Source of the DNA: Pyrinomonadaceae bacterium MAG19_C2-C3
GTDB lineage: Bacteria > Acidobacteriota > Blastocatellia > Pyrinomonadales > Pyrinomonadaceae
Length of the DNA stretch: 64,000 nt
Assembly (NCBI GenBank): GCA_024330265.1
Contig: JANDLT010000006.1
Coordinates: 49,219 to 113,218, forward strand
Reading direction: 5' to 3'
The translations under genes and the position numbers were made by a program. Below, piece by piece: positions 60,228 to 64,000 of this stretch; position 1 is the first letter of the stretch; each line of letters begins with the position of its first letter. Under the pieces are notes generated by a model. The model searched no databases. It saw only the letters and a list, made by a program, of their open reading frames with translations, and had not been told where the DNA came from.

Positions 60228-60290
60228 GAAATCGAGTCATTGATTCATCGGTTCATTGAATCAATGAGAAAATGAGCCAATGAGTCAATC
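60228..60290. repeat. GATTCATTG repeat region
   Basis: GAGTCATTGATTCATCGGTT, TCATTGAATCAATGA and AATGAGCCAATGAGTCAATC give overlapping direct and inverted copies between two minus-strand genes; it reaches the stop of the 60563 gene. Confidence 0.65.
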
Positions 60291-60563
60291 CACCTTGTGG
60301 TTGTCGCCCTTAAATTTATAAAGGCGCAGGACAGTTCCGCTCGTGCGGTATTCGTAGCCTTTATCGTTGTGACTTAGAAGAATGCGATGCCCGTTGGAGA
60401 TCATCTGTGCGCTGAACTCGCCACCCGTCGGCGCGCCGAGCGAAGCATCGGGAAACTCCGCGCGTTCAACTCCGTCTTCTTTGATTTCGTTTTCAGACAC
60501 GCCCAAACGCTTTGCAAGATCACGGCGGGCGCGTTCGCGTGCATTCGATAGATTATCAGCCAT
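60285..60563 (-). CDS. Small hypothetical protein with an LGV..I....(W/F)PD.SLG.P.. domain
   Basis: 92 aa from ATG 60563 (MADNLSNARERARRDLAKRL); an ATG 12 codons earlier is an alternative. The pattern RLGVSENEIKEDGVERAEFP, DASLGAPTGGEFSAQ, NGHRILLSHNDKGYEYRTSG resembles a small unnamed alpha+beta domain seen in many bacterial hypothetical proteins, where the SLG.P segment often carries a Cys; here there is none. No signal peptide, likely cytosolic. Just upstream of subtilase 3; a chaperone or inhibitor role would be only a guess. Confidence 0.6.
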   Translation of the reverse strand: MADNLSNARERARRDLAKRLGVSENEIKEDGVERAEFPDASLGAPTGGEFSAQMISNGHRILLSHNDKGYEYRTSGTVLRLYKFKGDNHKVD

Positions 60564-60667
60564 GTTGGGTTCTTCTTCCTCGTTTGTTTGAAGCGGCATC
60601 GTCACCGAAACGATGTCCGCAAGTTCATTTTGCACCCCGCCGCGCACTCACGTCAAAGTAGAAACTA

Positions 60668-60813
60668 TCTCAAAAATGGTTTCTCTCTCTGCGGTTCTCT
60701 GCGTCTTCAACTCTGCGGTACTCTGCGTCAAAAATCCTCTTAAACGCGGAGAACCGCAGAGGGCGGACGCAGAGTACCGCAGAGTTTTCAATCAAAAGCT
60801 ATTTTTGAGACGG
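60668..60813. repeat. CGCAGAGTACCGCAGAGT-repeat hairpin, second copy
   Basis: CTCTGCGGTTCTCTGCGTCT and CTCTGCGGTACTCTGCGT are followed by ACGCGGAGAACCGCAGAG and GACGCAGAGTACCGCAGAG; flanking ATCTCAAAAATGG / TATTTTTGAGAC extends the dyad. Same family as 30875-30971. Confidence 0.85.
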
Positions 60814-60835
60814 CTTGTAAATCTCACACGACACT

Positions 60836-61645
60836 TTACACAAGGTCGCCGCACAGGTGTTGCAACAAAGCCGCGACGGTTATCGCCGCCGTCTCCGCGC
60901 GCAGAGTGCGCCCGCCGAGCGTCACGATTCGCCATCCGGCATCACGCGCCCGCGTCAGTTCTTCATCCGTCCAACCGCCTTCCGAACCGACGAGGGCGGT
61001 CAATTCCGTTTCGCGTGTCGTTTGCGTTTCATCGCTTCGCATCACGTTTAATCGTGACAGTGCATCACGCAAATTTTCACCGTCACGCTCTGAAAAAAGT
61101 ACGCCCGCCCCGCTCTCTATCACATCAACGAACGGGCGCGGAACATGAACCGTCGGCACGAACGCGCGTCCCGACTGCTTCGCCGCTTCGAGCGCGAGAC
61201 GTTGCCAACGTGCGACGCGCGGCAGAATTTCTTTATCATTTTTCAATCCGTTCTTTCCCCGTTCAAGCCGCACATCCGCACGCCTCGTTTCAACCGGAAC
61301 AATCGCCGACACGCCCAACTCCGTCGCTTTCTGCACAACCCAATCGAACTTCTCGTTTTTAAGTAACGCGACCGTGAGCGTCAAACGAAACGGCGATTCC
61401 GCGTGCGGCGCGCCGACTTCCTCACACACTTCCAAAATCGTTTCACCCGCCGCACACCCTTTCGTGCGCCGCGCGACTCTCTCGATACGACACCTAAATT
61501 CGCGTCCCGCACCGTCAAACACAAACACTTCATCACCGACATTCAAACGCAGAACATCACGCAAGTGATGCGCTTCTTCGCGGTCGAGTGTGACGCGCGA
61601 AGTTGCAAATGAAGCGGGCGAAGCGTAAAAGCGGCGGCGCGTCAT
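60836..61645 (-). CDS. rsmE: 16S rRNA (uracil(1498)-N(3))-methyltransferase
   Basis: 269 aa from ATG 61645 (an ATG two codons earlier is possible). N-terminal PUA-like domain (about 1-75, EEAHHLRDVLRLNVGDEVFV) and a SPOUT knot: LKNEKFDWVVQKATELGVSA near residue 95, RWQRLALEAAKQSGRAFVP near 145, LVGSEGGWTDEELTRARDAG near 215 and TLGGRTLRAETAAITVAALL at the C-terminus. It methylates U1498 of 16S rRNA. Downstream of prmA on the same strand. Confidence 0.94.
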   Translation of the reverse strand: MTRRRFYASPASFATSRVTLDREEAHHLRDVLRLNVGDEVFVFDGAGREFRCRIERVARRTKGCAAGETILEVCEEVGAPHAESPFRLTLTVALLKNEKFDWVVQKATELGVSAIVPVETRRADVRLERGKNGLKNDKEILPRVARWQRLALEAAKQSGRAFVPTVHVPRPFVDVIESGAGVLFSERDGENLRDALSRLNVMRSDETQTTRETELTALVGSEGGWTDEELTRARDAGWRIVTLGGRTLRAETAAITVAALLQHLCGDLV

Positions 61646-61660
61646 ACACATCTATAATAC

Positions 61661-61920
61661 GGTTTGAGCAAAGGATTTAAGCCACGCAAGTGGCGGTATA
61701 GTAATAGCCTACGTCGTGAGACGTGGGAACAAGAGCAGTATAAAGTCAAAGCCCCGTTAGGGGCGACATAAGTTGTGTCGCCACTTGCGTGGCTTTAATC
61801 TTCAGCAACATTTGAACCCACGTCTTACGACGTGGGCTACGACTATGCCGCCATTTGCGTGGCTAAGAAGTCGCCTCTTAGCCCGAACTCATGTCTATAA
61901 CTCAAGGCTTGCTCAAACCA
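61661..61920. repeat. Nested palindromic element, family A-like copy 3
   Basis: Outermost GGTTTGAGCAA / TTGCTCAAACC, the right arm overlapping the prmA stop; then AAGCCACGCAAGTGGCG / CGCCATTTGCGTGGCT, ATAGCCTACGTCGTGAGACG / CGTCTTACGACGTGGGCTA and an inner GCCCCGTTAGGGGCGACA / TGTCGCCACTTGCGTGGC. Confidence 0.85.
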
Positions 61921-62836
61921 CGAACGCGACCCATTCACCATCCGGCATGATTTTATAATTTGCGATGCCGCATTGCGCGAGTCCGGCTTCGATGCTCGCG
62001 GCTTGTTCGGCAAGGATGCCGGAGAGAACCAGACGCGCGCACGTCAGTTTTACCAGTGTCGGCAAGAGCGGCAGTATCACATCCGCCGTTAAGTTCGCAC
62101 ACACGAAATCGGCGGAAGCCGTCGCTTCGTCAATCGAGCCGACGCGAAATTCGATGCGTTCGCCGACGTGATTTACTTCGGCGTTTTCGCGCGCAATCTT
62201 CACGGCTTCGGCGTCCATGTCGCACGCTTCGATGTGTGCCTTGGGGTTTATCATCGCGGCGGCAATGGCGAGTATGCCCGTGCCTGTGCCGACATCGAGA
62301 AAACTCGCGCCTTTGAAATGTTTTTCGATGGCTTTCAAACATAGGCGCGTCGTTTCGTGTGTGCCTGTGCCGAACGCCATGCCGGGTTCGATGTATATGA
62401 CATGGCGATTGTCCGCGTCTTCGATGTGCGATAAATCTTTCCACGACGGGGCGATGATGAAGCGCGTCCCGACGGTCACGGGCTGCCAATTCGCTTTCCA
62501 TTCCGCGAGCCAATCTCGCGCCGGAACTTCGCGCCTGACCCACGGAAGCGCGAAGGATTTGATTTTGTGATTGTAGATTTTCCACGTTGCGATGAGCGAT
62601 TGACGCACCGCTTCGTCATCGGGAGCTTGCGCGAAATATCCGCTTACATTGACGTGTCGGCAGCGTGTTTCGAGTCTATCGGCTTCCGTCGTCCGAGCGT
62701 CCGCCGCGCGCGTCTCCGTACCCGTCGCGCCGAGTTCCATCAAGGCGTACTGCGCCGCTTCGCCTTCTTCCTCACACACGACGAAATCAAGGGCGTACCA
62801 TATCGTTTGAGATTTATCGCTTTGTTCGTTGCTCAT
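61913..62836 (-). CDS. prmA: Ribosomal protein L11 methyltransferase
   Basis: 307 aa. Trimethylates L11 lysines using SAM. N-terminal substrate-binding domain (1-100), then VIYIEPGMAFGTGTHETTRL near residue 143, motif I FLDVGTGTGILAIAAAMI near residue 171, EACDMDAEAVKIARENAEVN and the FVCANLTADVILPLLP (NxxA-type) motif. Only three bases separate it from the era stop, indicating an operon era-prmA. Confidence 0.95.
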   Translation of the reverse strand: MSNEQSDKSQTIWYALDFVVCEEEGEAAQYALMELGATGTETRAADARTTEADRLETRCRHVNVSGYFAQAPDDEAVRQSLIATWKIYNHKIKSFALPWVRREVPARDWLAEWKANWQPVTVGTRFIIAPSWKDLSHIEDADNRHVIYIEPGMAFGTGTHETTRLCLKAIEKHFKGASFLDVGTGTGILAIAAAMINPKAHIEACDMDAEAVKIARENAEVNHVGERIEFRVGSIDEATASADFVCANLTADVILPLLPTLVKLTCARLVLSGILAEQAASIEAGLAQCGIANYKIMPDGEWVAFVV

Positions 62837-62839
62837 AAC

Positions 62840-63763
62840 CTATTCGCGTATTCCCAAATCATTGAGCGCGACGTGACTGTTGCGCCAATCGGCTTCGACC
62901 TTAACGAACAGTTCGAGATACACGCGCTGCCCGTCGAGAAGCGGCAAGATGTCTTGGCGGGCGCGTGTGCCGATGTCTTTGATTCTCTCGCCCGCGCGCC
63001 CGACGATAATCTTCTTTTGCGATTGACGCTCAACCAGAATCGCGCAGTTGATACGCACAAGTCCGGGTTCTGATTCGTCGTAGCGTTCGGTGACGACGGC
63101 GGTGACATATGGCAGTTCTTCGCCCGTCGTCTCTAAAATCTTTTCGCGCACAATCTCCGCGACGAGAACGCGCATCGGCTGGTCGGTCAATTCATCTGCA
63201 CCAAAAACCGCTTCACCTTCCGGCAGGTTTTTGATGATTTCACCGAGCAGCGCGTCAACCGCTTTGCCTTTGCGCGCCGAAAGCGGAACGATTGCCTGCC
63301 AGTCATGTTGGTCACGATAAAATTCTATCAACGCGAGCAAGTCGGCTTTGTCCGCGATTTTGTCAATCTTATTGAGCGCGAGAATCGCGGGCTTCTGTGA
63401 TTCTCGCACCAACTCGAAAACGAAGCGGTCGCCGTTGCCCGTCGAGACACTCGCATCGCGCATCAACACGACGAGATTCACGCCCGCCAGTGCTTCATGC
63501 ACCGCGCTCATCATGCGACGGTTCAGGAGATAACCGGGCTTATGCACGCCCGGCGTATCAACGAGAACGATCTGCCCTTCAGGGCGCGTGATGATGCCTT
63601 GAATGGCGAAGCGCGTGGTTTGCGGCTTGTTTGAAACGGCGGCGATTTTCTCACCGACAAGGCGATTGAGCAGCGTTGACTTTCCGGCGTTCGGGCGTCC
63701 GATGAGCGCGACGTAGCCGCTACGAAATCCGTGCAGTGCGGTGTCTGGTATGGCTTGATTCAT
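62840..63763 (-). CDS. era: GTPase Era
   Basis: 307 aa from ATG 63763 (MNQAIPDTALHGFRSG); upstream frame to 63829 discarded. Small ribosomal subunit assembly GTPase. G1 ALIGRPNAGKSTLLNRLVGE, G2 region SNKPQTTRFAIQGI, G3 DTPGVHKP, G4 NKIDK, G5 SARKG; the C-terminal KH domain has ILVERQSQKKIIVGRAGERI. First gene of the era-prmA-rsmE run. Confidence 0.96.
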   Translation of the reverse strand: MNQAIPDTALHGFRSGYVALIGRPNAGKSTLLNRLVGEKIAAVSNKPQTTRFAIQGIITRPEGQIVLVDTPGVHKPGYLLNRRMMSAVHEALAGVNLVVLMRDASVSTGNGDRFVFELVRESQKPAILALNKIDKIADKADLLALIEFYRDQHDWQAIVPLSARKGKAVDALLGEIIKNLPEGEAVFGADELTDQPMRVLVAEIVREKILETTGEELPYVTAVVTERYDESEPGLVRINCAILVERQSQKKIIVGRAGERIKDIGTRARQDILPLLDGQRVYLELFVKVEADWRNSHVALNDLGIRE

Positions 63764-63883
63764 TTTGAGTTTGTATCTTAACGGATGACGGAGCATGTTT
63801 GAAACGACAGGCGAAGCAAATGATTTCATCGCTTCGCATCATCGCCTCTCGGAGCGTGCCTAAAAAGTTAATGACAGCCCCGA

Positions 63884-64000
63884 AGGGCAATGGCATTAAG
63901 TTAAGGTTGTTTGGAGGCGGGGGGGGGTGGACAGGGACAACGCACCCGGGCCCCCACCCCCCCCCAAACCCAGACCAGGGGGAGAAACAGCAGGAAAAAA
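63884..64000. other. Family A repeat fragment running into low-complexity contig end
   Basis: CAGCCCCGAAGGGCAATGGC, then the shared ATTAAGTTAAGGTTGTTTGG core of the 49705/53717 elements. From about 63918 the sequence degenerates into G and C homopolymer runs and A-rich bases, unlike anything else here; probably assembly or read-end error within a repeat. Confidence 0.75.

Overview
The window looks like a chromosomal segment of a Gram-negative bacterium, most likely an acidobacterium of the Blastocatellia type. This is an inference from gene content: a heptose/LPS cluster and a PBP4-type carboxypeptidase point to a diderm envelope. The secreted subtilases with G-V-L-L-[AS]-D hexapeptide tails, the caspase-like/DUF4384 protein, the secreted NTF2-like proteins and the PPC+BACON metalloprotease are the sort of accessory genes found in that group. 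Base composition is moderately GC-rich throughout, except for a visibly AT-richer two-gene block at 34.9-36.8 kb.

Layout. 0-6 kb (minus): tlyA, ykgJ-like, nadK, a truncated dicarboxylate symporter, a membrane-anchored hypothetical protein and dxs. 6-9 kb: Tat-exported metallophosphoesterase, tRNA-Ser(GCU), gltX. 9-15.5 kb: a minus-strand run of a TPR metallopeptidase, an esterase, a secreted NTF2-like protein and a caspase-like protein, facing a second secreted NTF2-like gene; between them is a small promoter/SD/mini-ORF/hairpin unit. 15.8-24 kb: UvrD-like helicase, ybaB-recR, pyrE, NUDIX, GHMP kinase, DedA, ROK protein, HD-GYP protein. 24.6-33.8 kb: DUF4388 protein, hypothetical protein, cytochrome P450, Trm112-like protein, heptosyltransferase, heptose-7-P kinase, PBP4, dapF. 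33.9-37.6 kb: lipA and lipB, separated by a RloA/RloB-type defence pair. 37.9-43.3 kb: two secreted proteins, nusB-ribH, rhomboid protease. 43.4-51.2 kb: two paralogous subtilases and a GNAT enzyme, each preceded by a sigma-54-type promoter and an upstream dyad. 51.6-63.8 kb: HD-GYP/GAF protein, zinc-ribbon coiled-coil protein, Uma2 nuclease, transketolase, a basic secreted protein, a third subtilase, rsmE, prmA, era. The last ~80 bases are low-complexity and look like a bad contig end.

Two layers of non-coding structure stand out. First, many gene boundaries carry a hairpin whose arms are made of short, locus-specific tandem repeats (AGTAGAA, GCAGTAGGC, GGTCAGT, and so on), often containing the stop codon of the adjacent gene. 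Second, there are larger nested-palindrome elements: three ~205-bp copies with terminal inverted repeats, and several ~200-350-bp mosaics.

The points most worth a second look are: the subtilase at 46959-49592, whose N-terminal half aligns by eye with a degenerate ClpA/ClpB first AAA+ domain; the putative sigma-54 regulon of the two subtilases and the GNAT gene; the 9.96-10.13 kb mini-gene with SD/anti-SD complementarity; the RloAB pair inside lipB-lipA; and the gene-boundary hairpins.
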